Shown piece after piece: positions 23,390-35,206 of a stretch of 64,000 nucleotides of DNA (positions are counted from its first letter, which is position 1; each line of letters opens with the position of its first letter). The notes below the pieces were generated by a model. That model saw only the letters and a list, made by a program, of their open reading frames with translations, did no database searches and had not been told where the DNA came from. Made by a program: the position numbers and the translations under genes. Where the stretch lies: positions 27,175,869 to 27,239,868 of the forward strand of contig OY986970.1 in assembly GCA_963920575.1 (NCBI GenBank). Direction: 5' to 3'. This stretch comes from Narthecium ossifragum (taxonomy: Eukaryota; Streptophyta; Magnoliopsida; Dioscoreales; Nartheciaceae).

Positions 23390-25329
23390 TGTGAGGGCCC
23401 CCCCTCAGACCTGACTCGACCACGTGGGTCGAGAGCCGGTTTCCTGTTGATTTGGTTCCGCGTCGGGCACGATCGGGCGATCGTGTGGCGGTTTGGACCC
23501 CAGGGACATTTTGGTAGATATGCCCCCTGGTGGTCAGTTTCACACCCGCGTTGCACCCACGGATTTGGATTGATGTATGTGGTTGTTTAGGATGGTTAGG
23601 TGGATCCGGGATCGGAAGATCCCAGCTCGGACGCGCTGGAGCTCGCTATCGGGCTCGTTAGCGGGTCAACGGGCTTTTGGCCCGTTAGAGAGGATCCGGC
23701 CCATTAGGGGCCTGGTGAGTGGAGGGTGGTTGGAGCAGTTGGCTCCAACCCCCACCCGCTCCCCTCTCTTCTCTCCTCTCTTCTCTCTTTCCCTTCTTCT
23801 CTTTCTTTGGCTGGTTCTTCCTTCTCTTCTCCACCGACATCTCCTCTTCTTCTCCCCTTCTTCCCTCTCCTCCGGCTGGGCTTGATCTTGGAGGGGCTGA
23901 GTAGCGGATCTTCGTGGCAAGGTTGGCTGGACGCGTGGAGAAGCTTGGATTGCGTTTAAGGTAGGTGTTTCTACCTCGATCCTTGGATCGGGTTCTACTA
24001 GGTTAGGATGGATGCTTGTGCTGTGAATACCTAGTAGAATGGATGTGTAGCTACTTGCTTATGCAATGCACTCTTTTCATTGTATTCTTGTACTTTGATT
24101 CCTGGTCTTTGCTGATCGTTTCCGGTATTATCGAAGTTTCATCGATTTTTGGTTTTCCGACCTAAAATGAGATTTAACCATCAAAAATTGGATTTCTTTG
24201 CATCATTAGATCCCTCACCGCAAAATACATTTGTTTGCAAAGTTTGGTTGATTTCTAACATGTTTTGATTCTTGAAATCTTAGATTTAGCATTTCTGGTA
24301 TTTTGCGTCTGGAGCTCGACAGTCGATCGGTGCATCGACCGTCAGCTCGACGGTCGATCGATGTATCGACCGTCGTGTTTTAATGTCTTTTCTCTGGGCC
24401 TGACGGTTGACCGTCGGATCGACCGTCGCATCGACCGTCGGGCTCTGTCGAGTTTTTAGGTCCCCAGGGTCGATGGATCGATCGACCGTGGGACCTTCGC
24501 TTTTTCGCCATTTACCTGACGGTCGACCGTCGCATCGACCGTCAGGCTCTGGTTGGTTTTGGGCTGTTCAGGGTCGATGGGTGGATCGACCGTCGCCCTT
24601 GGTTTTCTTCGTGTGGGCCTCACGGTCGATCCACGGATCGATCGTGGCATCGTCCGTGGCCCCACGATCGATGCATGGATCGACCGTGACATCGACCGTG
24701 ACCCTTTGAACAGTGTTCTCTGGTTCTTCTTGAATGGCTTTCAACTTTGATTGAGTCTTAAACGTGTTGGGAGGTTTATAGATGGATTTGATGAGGTTTT
24801 CAAGGGTTTTCATCGGGTTTGAGATTTGATCCGAGTTCCTTCCCTTTTTAGCGAACTTATGGTTGTGTTAGCATTTAATTCAAGTTTGATAGAAATTAAA
24901 TGTTTGGTTGCTTAATGGTGTGCTTAACCATTAGCTAGCTATGAGTGCTAACTAATGAGGAATTGTGGAACCTTAGCCTCTTGCCGGCGAGTGCCGAGGG
25001 CTATTGTATATCTGTTGAACTTATAACTATTGATGTGACATATAGAGACATCTAGGGTAAATGCTTGCTTAAGCTCATGCATTGTATGCATTAGAAGCAT
25101 TTGAGGTTAGGCGGGCGATGTCTTGGGTCGCCGATCCGAGGCTCTCGGGTAGCTCGGATCTAGCCTTAGGACCGTGGCTCTCGGGTAGCTCGGATCTGTT
25201 TAGCTCCTGGATTATAAAATTGTTTAAATTATCCGTCTTTTCCGCTTTGTACCGCGCCGATTGGAGATGAATAGAGATAGGAATCCTCACGTCCCATCCT
25301 GGATGGGTTTTCTGGGTCGAGGTGTGACA
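23390..25329. mobile_element. Solo LTR of an LTR retrotransposon
   Basis: A 1940-bp unit starts TGTGAGGGCC and ends GGTGTGACA (TG...CA), with perfect 5-bp duplications ACCCA at 23385-23389 and 25330-25334. No gag or pol frame, primer-binding site or second LTR is present, so it is a solo LTR left by recombination. The length suggests a Ty3/gypsy element (inference). It interrupts the first coding exon of the coiled-coil gene. Confidence 0.88.
24310..24710. repeat. Minisatellite of palindromic GGTCGATC/GATCGACC units
   Basis: Within the solo LTR, short units such as CGGTCGATCGATG and GCATCGACCGTC recur more than ten times, irregularly spaced by unrelated sequence. The core GATCGACCGTC is the reverse complement of GACGGTCGATC, so the array can fold into many hairpins. 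Confidence 0.85.
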
Positions 25330-25721
25330 ACCCACACTACTCCGACTCCCACCATGATTCCACTCACCACCCTTCTCATCCCTACAACTCCCTCCCTCCA
25401 CCCTCATCCACTCCGTCGAGCTCTCCTCTCCCTATGGACTGTGATGCCGCCACCACCACCGCTTCCGAGCTGGAGCTGTCCCGAGCCCAAATCAAAGAGT
25501 TGCGCACGGAGCTGGAGCTGGAGCGGCGGGTGAGGAAGCGAGCGGAGTCGATGAACCGTGTGCTTGCTCGACAGTTGGCCGAGGAGCATAGGGGCAGGGA
25601 AGCGTCAGAGAGCCTGCGTGCGAAACTCGCGGACGAGGCAACGCGGTCTAGGGGGGAAGCGGAGCGCGCGACAAAGGAGGTGGAGGAGGAGAGGAGAATG
25701 TTGAGGATTGCGGAGGTGTGA

Positions 25722-28700
25722 AGGAGAGGATTGAGATCTCTCTCTTTCATGATGAGCGGAGCCGGAGAGGAAGAAGATGTCTTCAGGTGTGGAGGGGGGA
25801 GATGGAGACTGGTGGGAGGGGTAAAAGAGGGAGATGAGGTCGCCAATGAGGTCGGATTTGCCACCGATGGGATACCACCTGTCGTTGACCAACAAGGGTG
25901 GAGGGGGGAGATAAGCAGCCGAGTGAAGGAGGGGAGGGGGAGGGTTTGCCACCGCCAAACACTGATTTGGAGTGGGCCCATGATTATAAATCCGGGTAAG
26001 GGGTATTAGACCATAACCCCAAATCCAACCCCCTCCTAGTTCAGAGCCCCATACATCTTGTTAAATAACAAGCCAGCTAATACACTGTAATGGGGTTTTC
26101 ACTTTAAAAATATGGTTAATGGGGTTTTAGCAATAAGAGGAACTAAATTGGTGTTATCACCAATTAACTATTAAATAATAATCCCATGGGTTTGCGGGAT
26201 TAATTATCCTGGGCATGTGAATAGTTGGAAAGTCTTAATTATCCTCCATAAGTAGATAAACGTATTATATGAAAAGAGAAAAAATTGTTTTTTGACATCT
26301 GTTTTATAACTTTTCCCAATATCTATGTCATTTATTCATGTCAAAGCCAACCAAATATAAAAGAAAAAGTCAAATCACGAGAACATGTCCTAGGAGAGAG
26401 AAGATCTCCCAGGAGATCAAATCTCCCGTTATCCCATCCCGTGAAACAAACGCACCCTCTAGAGTTGGAAAAAAGGAAAATTGAAAAAGAAGAAAATTAG
26501 AAAATTTTGACTAAACGTGTATTCGTATATTTCTCTTTTCCCCCCTTCCATGAATGCTAGTTTAGCAAGCTGTATTTTTCATGTTATATGCTTTAAAAAG
26601 AGAAAATTACATCTTATCTTGGGGGTATGTGATCAATTCCTCATGCCCCTAAAATACATCCTATGTCTTAACCTCAACGACTTTAGATCCGTTTTTAATT
26701 TTTTCTTCTTTGTTTTTCTCTTTTTCGCTCTTTAGACTTCAAATCTGCCGCCTCCGTTCATGTTCTCGCCAATCAGCTACCGAGAATTAATTCCCTAGGT
26801 CCTTAAGATCCTTCTTATGTCGGTCTTAACCTCCAGTGACCTCAGATCCGTAATCAATTTTCTCTTTTTCATTTTTCTCTTAATCAGTCACCGGGGTGGA
26901 CGCTAGCAGCCGCCATTTATATCTCTTGCCTCCACAAGCGAAGCATTGCTTGCCGCCACCAATTAATCTTATAATAAAACTAGAGATTTTATAACACTAG
27001 TAGACAAAGAGGAAAGATAACTAACTAATAAGGCTGAAGAAAAGCAAACAAAAAACCCCAATTCTATTTCTTTCTTATATTAGCTTATAAGCAAGCAACT
27101 ACAAAGCTTGGAGTCCTCCATAGCTCTCGAGCTCTCCCACTTGGATCTTGATGCATGTAAATTAATGCTAATAGCTATAGTTACTAACTTGTTTATTAGA
27201 TCCAAGTCGTCCATCAAACCCATCCTTGAATACCCCCCTGGCACCGATCTCTTCCTCACCATAGCCGGCCGCGCGTCGCCGGATGCCGTCGCCATCGACC
27301 ACGATCTCGAGCTCGCTCCTCACTCTCCTCCTTCCTTCGTTATTCTCCTTCTGCAACCCTGGGAATTCGGCTCCACTACCGCTAGCTTCCTTCTCTGAGC
27401 TCCCTCTCTTCACCCAATCTCTCTCTCACTCTCTTGTTGCCGCTTCCGATGGTGTGGAGATGTCGGAGCATTGTGAGGACGTCGGAGGGGGGCGGTGTAG
27501 AGTGGTGGCGGCGCCGAATCTAAGAGGGGTGATGGAGCCCGGGCGGAGTGAGGTGAGGCGGGGAGATCGAGCGGGCCTAGGAGCGGCATCGGGTGTTGTC
27601 GGGGAGGGTGGAGTCATCGGAGAAGGTACAGGGGACATGGGCGGTGGAGTTGAGAGAGGGAGCTGACGTCGGGTCCCGATGGAGGATGGGGGGCGGGGGC
27701 AATCGGCATCGAGGGCTTCGTCTGGCGGAGCGGAGAGGGGGGGGGGAGGCTATGGCTGCGGGTGCCCGTGACTTCACCAGAACATGAGGGAAGGGGTCGT
27801 GGGGTGATGGCGATCTCGATGGTGGTTGGGGTGGGAATGGGTCGACATGGTGGTGGCTGCGAGCTATAGAGGAGGTAGGAAATGAGGAGAAAAAGGTGGA
27901 GGATTAGAGAGCCGAGGGAGATGCCGGAGAAGCAGAGGGCTTGCCGAAGTAGGTGGCCAATGACGGCGACAACACGGGGTGACGGTGGTTGAGTGGTGGA
28001 CGACGTGAGGTAGAAGGAGAGAGAGAGATCGTATAAATAACGTAGGAATAGTAGGATAAATTAGTCATCGGAAATTCATAACAGATCATAACTAATGGTT
28101 ATTGGGCTAAACATCTTAAATCAGTTAAAGTAGATGTCTATAGGTTAATATCTTTTCACTATTTTGAGTTAATCACTAATTAGGTATACTATTTTTGCTA
28201 TATGTCTGCTGATAAACGCAGTTTGTGTTTAAAATATAAAAACAGAGTAGCATTGCACATGACATGATGCTCTGTCGTTGAAGCGGTATACAACAACAAC
28301 TGAATAATCACCGCCTGCCGCCTGCTAATTGTCTAGACCCTGGATTCGGCCGGGCTTGGATCCAGGTATAATTGCTCCAAGCTATGCCCAAGCCCGAGGG
28401 CTCAGGATTTCGGGACTATTTTTGTGACCAGGCCCGCCCAACCTATTAAAAACCGTTGTCGTCGGGTAACGTGCAAAGATGGAATCTTTCCGACGCCCAG
28501 GGACTCCCACTCGCTAAATTTCGTCTCCGATTGCCTTGTTCTCTTCGGCGAATGGAGCGAAACAGGTCGGTCTTCGTTTCCCGTGGATGTCCATTTCTAT
28601 AGTCTTCGTTCTTGGGCAGTCCTGTTTTTTGATTTGGATTTCAAGGTCGGTCTTCGTTTCCCGTGGCTGGTTTCTAAAAGGTTTTTGTTGGCTCGTATGC

Positions 28701-29220
28701 CACCGCCGGGTGAGGGTGAGATGAGGGGAGAGGGGAGAGGAGAAGGTAGGGGATGAGAGTAGTTTAGGATTTTTTTAATTTTTTAATTTTTTTTTACTAA
28801 TGAAAAAAAATCTGAAATGTGATGTGTTGAGTTCAAAGAATGGTACGGATAGTCGTATTTTTTTTTATTTCGATGAACCATTTGATGGTGAATCCCAAAA
28901 CCGCCCAAATAAATAAAAAAATCGAGCCTGAATTTGTGACTACAAAGGGTTGGTGGACGGGCCGGGCCCTGCTAAAGCCCGAAAAAAGAGAGGCGGCTAA
29001 AATCTAATCAAAACCTCAGAGAGAGAGAGAGAGAGAGAGAGTATAGGTCCAAATTCATCGGGAATACAATAACCAAAACCCATTCATTCGATCGAATCGA
29101 TCCAAATCAGCGACGATACACTGTCCGGCGCCACGTCACCCGTGCAAAATGCACACCTACTTACTACCCACTACTCTCCAGCCGTACTGGCTGCCGAAGC
29201 CCGAGGCGAGCGGCAGAGAT
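25722..29220. other. Intergenic region without a recognised gene
   Basis: The segment 25722-26030 is probably decayed coding or 3' sequence of the coiled-coil gene. AT-rich DNA follows. A GC-rich block at 27060-27900 has open frames on both strands but no motif I recognise. Two direct copies of GGTCGGTCTTCGTTTCCCGTGG lie near 28565 and 28646. GGCCCGCCCAACC near 28431 and GGGTTGGTGGACGGGCC near 28948 are roughly inverted and may bound an element. The final 200 bp upstream of the glycosyltransferase hold an (AG)n run. Confidence 0.45.
29018..29041. repeat. (AG)12 microsatellite
   Basis: Twenty-four bases of AG dinucleotide repeat lie about 180 bp upstream of the glycosyltransferase start, probably in its promoter or 5' untranslated region. 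Confidence 0.9.
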
Positions 29221-32200
29221 ATGCTGCGCGCCCACCACCCTGCGCGTCGGCGCTCCGGCTACGCTCCGCAACTCTGTATAGCCGTAGCAGCTATCCTCCT
29301 CCTCTTCCTGTCCCTTTCCGTCCTCCACAGCCGCCTCTCCTCCTCCTCTCCCTCTCTAAACCTCACCCTCGGATTCAACACCAAGACCGACAACCACAAC
29401 TCCTCCGTTTACGCCCTCTTTGACGACGCCGACAGCAATGACTTCGACGGTGCCGGCGAAGACCGGATCGATGAGCTTGACGACATCGAGGAGGAGTCCA
29501 GCGGCAAAGATGGCCAGCGAAAGGGATCTTCCGACGAGGACGAGTTCCTCCGCTCCGCTGCGAATCTAGATGACGACTCGGACTCCGATGAGGCGCCCGA
29601 GCGGTCTTCCGGCTCCGGATTCTTCTGGGACCACGCCCTTGGTGTTGCCCGTCGATCCTTGGGCAAGCCCGGACAAGAGCAAAGGCAGCAGCCCCTGCTC
29701 TCGGAGGAGATTCTTCTTATGAGAACCCGCGATTCATCTCGGGTCGTGACGGCTTTCGGATCGGACGACCAGCCCGTGGACGAGGGCGTCCGGGCGAAGA
29801 TGGACTCTATCCGGCGGATCGAGGACACGCTGCTGCTCCAGTCGTCGCCGCTCAGGGAGGGATGGGACCGGTGGTTGGAAGGAAAGGCTGATTTCCTCCG
29901 GCGCGACCCGATGTTGCGGTCGAACCTGGAAATGCTAAACCCGAAGAACCATCCGCTGCTCCAGGATCCGGATGGTCCCAGCCTTGCAACACTCACCAGA
30001 GGGGATCGGCTAATGCAGAAGGCTATATGGACGGAGCTGGAGAAGACCCCTTTCCCACCAAGGAGACAAGGAGGAGGAGATGGTAAGTTCAGTAAAGACC
30101 AACATGTTATTGGTGGCAGTGCTAAGTTCAGTAAAGACCGGAGGAGAACTCTTGATTCAGAGGCAGATAAGGAGAAGAGGATGAAAACCCAAAAGGAGCA
30201 GCTGCTTCATAAAGCTGATAAGCGGAAGTGGGGATATTTTCCTGGGCTAGATCCTCATTTGCCATTCTCGGCATTCATGGATCAGTTTCTTGGAGATAGC
30301 CGGTGTTCGTTGAGGGTTTTCATGGCTTGGAATAGCCCACCTTGGATGTATGGCGTCCGCCACCAGCGCGGGTTAGAGAGTCTTCTGCACCACCACAGGG
30401 ATGCCTGTATTGTGATGTTTTCGGAGACAATGGAGCTGGAATTCTTCCATGACTTTGTTAAGGAAGGGTACAGAATTCAATCACCAACATCAAGAGTCTC
30501 TGGTTTTATTAAACCTGTATTTAGCTCATTTATCGTCTGTATTGCTACGGATGTTGTCTCTAGCATGTGATGCTTACTTCTAGTGTTATTTCGTGTGCAT
30601 ATTTCTGCTAACTATCTGTCATTCTTCTTTTGCAGCTTTCGAATAGCAGTTGTCATGCCAAACCTTGATGAACTATTGAAGGATACCCCGGCCCAAATTT
30701 TTGCATCTGTCTGGTTTGAATGGAGAAAGACAAAGTTCTATCCTATCCACTACAGCGAACTTGTGCGTCTTGCTGCACTTTACAAGTAAGGCTTTCTTCT
30801 TTCACCAACAAGTAAGTTTTGCATAACTCCATGTTCTTCATACCTAGATACCATAGGTTTGCATAGCTCCATGCTTTCTCTATACCTAGATACCATAGGT
30901 TTTCAGAGGAAGTAGTTAGATTCTCGAGGTTTTTGTTGGTGGGTTTGAGGCATGTCATATAATTTCCTAGTCAAAACTAGTGCAATTAGAAACTGCCATC
31001 TATAAAACACATCAACACTATGTAATATTCACTATAAGTTAGGATGACAATAGTTTGTATAAGGACTATAATCATCCTTTGAAGGAACAAATAACAGGCC
31101 AATAGAAAAGCAGGACGTGCTTCTTTTGTCTATGTTACGTAGCCTCTTAAGTTTAACCACTTCCCTTTAAGTGTTCAAATACACTTGAATTGTCTAAGTT
31201 TATTTTCATTCAATGTTGTCTGCTACAACATGTCCTCATTGCACATTAGCTTGTTGTGCAACCTCGTTGGACTTGTGCTTCATCTATTTTTCGTGGTCCT
31301 TGGGGAAGTTTCACCATGTTGTTAGTATTTCTTGTAAGGAATTAGCTCCCTTCATGTACTCTTAACTTTTCATCTAATGAAATTGAGTGTAGCAATTGTC
31401 TAACAAGGTTTAAAAATAATTTTCCCTGCATTCTAACAATGATCGGCTCTGTTTTGTTTATTTCAGATATGGTGGAATCTATCTTGATTCTGATATTATT
31501 GTTCTGAAACCGCTTCACTCACTCAGAAATTCTGTTGCTATGAATGAAGAAATGTCTGGGAATTCTCTCTATAGTGGCGCAGTTATGGCATTTGAAAAGA
31601 AGAGGTATTTGCAGTTTTGCATTTGCAAAATGATCTCCTTTTGTTACCGTTTTCTTTTTCTTGAACATGATCATCCTATTTCGCTCTTCCTGGCTCTTTT
31701 TGGAACTAATGAAATGATTCAATTTAATATTTAGTTGGTAGTTTGTGGCAGTGCAACAATTTTTTCGTCTTTTCTCAGGTTGAACTCCTTTTCTCTCCCT
31801 GCATATTTACTTTTAACCTAAAATGGAGGCACACATGAAACCCATGTTTAGTTGATTGTCATAATGTTTAGCCAGAGCTTCCACTACACAGGTTTCTGAA
31901 CCCATCTCCATAAGATGTTCCTATGTTTTTTGCTTTTTAATGTTGTTGCATTCGATTAACAAGCTAGAAGACAAAATGGTCTGTACGACGTGTGTACATT
32001 GTTGCCCAATTACTGCTGTAAATTTTTTATGCTAATTATGACCTAATCTTCATGAATAACAATTGTAGTTCTTTCATGATGGAGTGCCTTCAAGAATTTT
32101 ATTCAACGTATGATGACACCCATTTGAGATGGAATGGTGCTGATCTGATGAGCAGAGTTATTAAAAGAGTAAGCGCTAAAGTGGACAAATCCTCCAGACT

Positions 32201-33079
32201 GGTTGAAATTAAGCTCGAACATCCTTTTGTATTCTTCCCGATAAGTTCCCAGAATATTATCAGGTATTCTTCTCTCTTTCCGCTGTCTGTACATTACTCA
32301 AATTTTAATCTCTATCATGTTGCCAATAAAATCAGCTTAACAAAAGGAGGCGGAAAGAAGGGTGTTGTGAATGTCTTAATTATAGCTCAACTTCCAGTGA
32401 GGTTATTAACATAACCTTCAAAACTGTGCACACGAATGCCATCCCTTATTATTATGAAGGCCTCCAAAGGTGCTAAAGAGTGCTAAAGCCGTTCCAGACT
32501 CTTGAATGTTGACATGCCACATTCAAATCAATGCTCAACAATCGTTGAGGTTACTTGGACTCCATCTTTAACCACATGAACAGCACTTCTGTGATATCAT
32601 CTTGCTGGCCCTATATAGGCCAAGAATAGTACACTGTTGCACAGCCATATCTATTGCTTTCTTGTAATTTTTTTGCCATAAGCAAGCTTGTGAACTGAGT
32701 ACTTGGTGCAACTTGAAATGTCAGTCATTTATTTTCAGGCAAGGAATTGTGTGTTGGTATGAACAGACGAGCAGTTCTTTGGTAGCATTAGAATTTTTTC
32801 TTGTAAAATATTGCGTGCACTCTCAACTTATGATATTTCTAATTGGCATTTATGTGCTTTGTTTAACATACAAGTTACTGTCTCATCTGCAGGTATTTTG
32901 CTCCAGCATCTGACAAGCTGGAAAGTGCCCACCAAGATGCCCTCTTCAGAAAGATAATAAACGAATCAATAACCTTTCACTTCTGGAATGACATAACATC
33001 CACGCTCGTTCCAGAACCGGAGAGTCTTGTAGAAAGGCTCCTAAACCAATATTGCCTCCACTGTCGTGATGTTTTATAG
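29221..33079 (+). CDS. Golgi alpha-1,4-glycosyltransferase-like protein (At4g19900 type)
   Basis: Five exons, 29221-30467, 30636-30785, 31467-31604, 32069-32263 and 32893-33079, join in phase to 638 residues, close to the usual length of this family. MLRAHHPARRRSGY at 29221 is chosen because a single membrane anchor follows directly (residues 18-35), giving type II Golgi topology; an in-frame ATG 24 codons upstream (29149) is possible. An acidic stem reaches to about residue 170. The catalytic part includes VVMPNLDELL and YGGIYLDSD, whose D473-S-D475 is the DXD motif for metal and nucleotide-sugar binding (Gly_transf_sug), then NGADLMSRV and a C-terminal alpha-1,4-glycosyltransferase (Gb3-synthase-like) region ending HCRDVL. 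The acceptor is unknown in plants. Exon 1 is GC-rich and the later exons AT-rich. Confidence 0.92.
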
Positions 33080-34875
33080 AGGAATACGAAGATCTAGCTA
33101 TTCATCTGAAGATCAAAGCACACATTAGGGCTTCAGTTTTAAATTGCAGGCATGAGAGTGATTCCTGATGTGCAAGTCTTGCTGTTGATACTAACCTTTT
33201 GATTAGCTCTGCGGAAGAGCAGTGGTAATGAGCTTAAGTGGGCATTGCGGACAGAAAAACAGCGTCGTCACAAATCTGAGATAAGGTTATTCAATTTCCT
33301 GCTGCCAGAGTTGCTGCTGGAGAATCCAGCAACTTATTCGTCAAGATTTGAAGAGTGCTTCTTCATAGGCATTTCAAAAATGGCCCCTCGGGAAGTGAAC
33401 ACATAAGCCGAAGCAAGCTATGAAATTGTATTTTTGCATGGTGAGACATCATAGTCTGCTGTCTTTTTTTTTTTAATAGCTGATTCTGCCGCAGTTTGTA
33501 GTCCAACTGCAGTCAGTGGTCTGATGGCATCGTGTCATCGCATGTAGAAGCGAGTTGATTACGTGTATACAAAAATCTCCTTGGGGGTGTCTGAGCAGAT
33601 GCTGCTGGGAGAGACTTGACTTGAGAAGAAGATAACGCTTTAAAACCTATAAAAACACAGGTACTGTAATCTGGGCATCTTCCTATGCACCATGGATCAG
33701 CAGAATTATGTTGTATCTATAGAGATCTGGAGTTTTCACTTCAAGAAGTTCCTGGCCATCCTAAGATAGATGAGACTGGAGTAGATAGTAAGTGAGGTGT
33801 CTCAATTTTCATCCCACCTTTTGGGATTCCAACAGCGAAAATTTGGCCAGTTTCTAAAATTGAATAGTTCCCTCTCCATTTTTTTTTTTGCAAACAAATA
33901 GCCATGCTATGGCTAGTGTTGTATAATTGGCCATTGGTTGGACTACTTTTCTGGGACTGGGCTTTGGCCGTGGGCGATGGAGGTGTAAGGCTCCTATTGT
34001 CGTGGAAACTCCTGTAGGTTGTGGTGCCCAGTCCGAGTCGATCGACCACTCACGAGTCATCCTGGCGAGTGCTGTGGTGGAGATGGACCATTATGTTGTT
34101 GCAATTCCTGTCTTAACATTTTTAGTAAAACCTGATCTCGTTTGGTATGAGAATAACCTTATTCCGGGGTTAAGAGACTTTATTTTCGATTTCGGAAATA
34201 ACTTTGTAATGATTACTTAGAATAAGGGAAAAATAGAGTGGAGAGTGAAAATAACTTTGTAATGATTACTTGAAATAAGAAAAGGTGTTTGGGAAATAAA
34301 GTGTGAAATAAGTAGTGAATTCGAAAATATTTTTAAAATATTTTAAGAATATTTTCTTATTTCCGTTTGGTATTTCCATACCAATTAGGACCTAAGCATG
34401 CTGTCTTGGTACTACGTTGCACCAAGTCACTCCCCCCTTCTTCTGCGAACCAAGAGGCTACCATCGGTTACTGGACCATGACTCGGCAACTGTCTACACC
34501 ATCCGGTGAACTGATCCGTCTTGCTACAAAAAGACGGAACGATTAGAAACAATGCAGACTGACAGGCTAGATCCTCAAGCCAAATTAACCTGACCGTCCC
34601 CAACACATCAAGTCACTAAAATGTTCTCGCTGAAGCCCTCAGCAGTGTTTTGCTCACTGATGTACCGTTCATCTGAAGTAGTTTATGAAAGTTAGGATAC
34701 ATCTCTTTGTTCCTACCGAAGTACTAAAGAAGTTCAAATAATGATATCTAATCTCGGAGAAAAAACTCTGTAGTGTTCCACGTTGAATTCAATGAACAAC
34801 AAATGTTCGTAGAGGCAAGAGCTACTGTTAACTATGTTGAACCTCACTGACAGCAATAACCCTCATCACTAAGCT

Positions 34876-34911
34876 CTATTTTTGACAAGTTGAGCCCAAA
34901 GGCTTCTTCAC
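34876..34911 (-). mobile_element. Truncated retroposon tail, first insertion at a reused target
   Basis: A 36-bp insert (CTATTTTTGACAAGTTGAGC, continuing CCAAAGGCTTCTTCAC) lies between copies of CACTAAGCT at 34867-34875 and 34912-34920. On the minus strand it is the family 3' end, GGCTCAACTTGTC then A-run. Its right target copy was used again by the next insertion. Confidence 0.6.
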
Positions 34912-34924
34912 CACTAAGCTAGAA

Positions 34925-35131
34925 GGTTTTTTTTTTTTTTTTTGATAATCTGAGTCCGAAGACTGGTGAAATATCACAAAACCAACTATCAATTCACTCC
35001 AAACCTACCAAGACACGTACAGACCTCCTCTCCTGCGCCCTAAGGCACTAGAAGAGGCCTTCAAACATCGACGGGCGTGGGTCCCTGCGCACCCAAGCCA
35101 CCGAGTCATCCAGGTCCCTCCCCACCCAAAA
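34925..35131 (-). mobile_element. SINE-like retroposon with 14-bp target duplication
   Basis: A perfect CCACTAAGCTAGAA duplication (34911-34924 and 35132-35145) flanks a 207-bp insert. Its T-run at 34928 onward is a poly(A) tail read on the minus strand, preceded there by TCTTCGGACTCAGATTATC, the family 3' end. Near its minus-strand 5' end is TGACTCGGTGG, similar to a Pol III A box (TRGCNNAGTGG); a clear B box was not found. It could be a SINE or a 5'-truncated LINE. Confidence 0.75.
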
Positions 35132-35206
35132 CCACTAAGCTAGAAAGCTGATGAGTGGATTTACAACCTATGAAGTACATGGCAACAAGTATCTTGGCCT
35201 AATCTC

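Larger units (their letters stand above)
23318..25721 (+). pseudogene. BRANCHLESS TRICHOME-like coiled-coil gene broken by a solo LTR
   Basis: A short open segment, 23318-23389 (start MEKEEVMMGSMETPIMSMKL), stops at the solo LTR. The same frame resumes right after the second target duplicate at 25335 with a His/Ser/Pro-rich linker, then from 25434 a coiled coil (ELELSRAQIKELRTELELER) with heptad-like Glu/Arg/Leu. This order matches plant BLT-like/myosin-heavy-chain-related proteins, which help shape trichome cells through the cytoskeleton (family knowledge). A stop at 25719-25721 falls where the family usually continues EVWREER; one missing base would explain it, since the next frame reads WKERIEI. 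The gene therefore appears to have two lesions. An alternative is that transcription from the LTR yields a short protein from the methionine at 25434. Confidence 0.75.
33080..35206. other. Convergent intergenic region with retroposons
   Basis: The first part is the 3' flank of the glycosyltransferase, and the last part probably the 3' flank of the RRP41 gene. Between them, 34130-34390 has paired CGTTTGGTAT motifs and ACCAATTAGG, suggesting a decayed MITE. Two retroposon insertions lie at 34876-35131. No gene was recognised. Confidence 0.5.

Noticed and set aside
24300..24710. Regular-looking repeats considered as a CRISPR array
   Set aside because: Plant DNA, irregular spacing, short overlapping palindromes and no cas genes; it is a minisatellite in an LTR.
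27080..27790. Overlapping open frames on both strands of a GC-rich block
   Set aside because: No recognisable domain, no splice structure and no frame preference; possibly a transposon interior but no inverted ends were found.
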